Shown: piece after piece, positions 6,049 to 6,049 of the stretch
Layout of the letters: every line of letters begins with the position of its first letter
Numbering within the stretch: the first letter of the stretch is position 1
Made by a program: the position numbers and the translations under genes
From: Hyphomicrobiales bacterium
Lineage (GTDB): Bacteria; Pseudomonadota; Alphaproteobacteria; Rhizobiales; Afifellaceae
DNA length: 6,049 nucleotides
Assembly (NCBI GenBank): GCA_013812985.1
Contig: JACCSN010000793.1
Location: 1-6,049, forward strand
Direction: 5' to 3'
The notes under the pieces: model-generated
What the model was told of the DNA's origin: nothing
Databases searched by the model: none
The model's input: only the letters and a program-made list of their open reading frames with translations

Positions 6049-6049
6049 T

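Overview
The window is G+C-rich, with third codon positions mostly G or C. Its gene content (catabolic dehydrogenases, a LuxR-type regulator, a glutathione S-transferase) and its G/C-run palindromic repeats suggest an alphaproteobacterium, probably of the Hyphomicrobiales (Rhizobiales). This assignment is inferred from style and recalled families, not from a search.

Layout. Positions 1-3976 hold four tightly packed plus-strand genes that look like one operon. They are the C-terminal half of a succinate-semialdehyde-dehydrogenase-like aldehyde dehydrogenase (1-725), a lipoyl-bearing dihydrolipoamide acyltransferase E2 (736-2172), a 3-hydroxyisobutyrate-dehydrogenase-family oxidoreductase (2226-3194) and a KduD-like short-chain dehydrogenase (3203-3976). 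The gaps are 10, 53 and 8 nt. A 133-nt intergenic stretch with nested palindromes follows. Next is a LuxR-type regulator gene (4110-5220) whose reading frame is broken near 4877-4881, so sensor part and DNA-binding part lie in different frames. A 51-nt gap with a small hairpin separates it from a convergent glutathione S-transferase gene on the minus strand (5272-6048).

How the genes may work together (inference). The two alcohol dehydrogenases could oxidise secondary and primary hydroxyl groups of a sugar-acid-like or hydroxyacid substrate. The aldehyde dehydrogenase would remove the resulting semialdehyde. The E2, with an E1 and an E3 encoded elsewhere (perhaps just upstream), would convert a 2-oxo acid to an acyl-CoA. 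The substrate cannot be read from the sequence.

The most unusual observations are: palindromic G/C-rich repeats in frame inside the E2 linkers, where two copies of a 39-nt unit exactly 330 nt apart flank the E1/E3-binding domain; the split LuxR-type gene; and a near-symmetric palindromic region in front of that gene. No tRNA, rRNA, CRISPR array, transposase or phage gene was seen. I found no strong evidence for a wholly new system.
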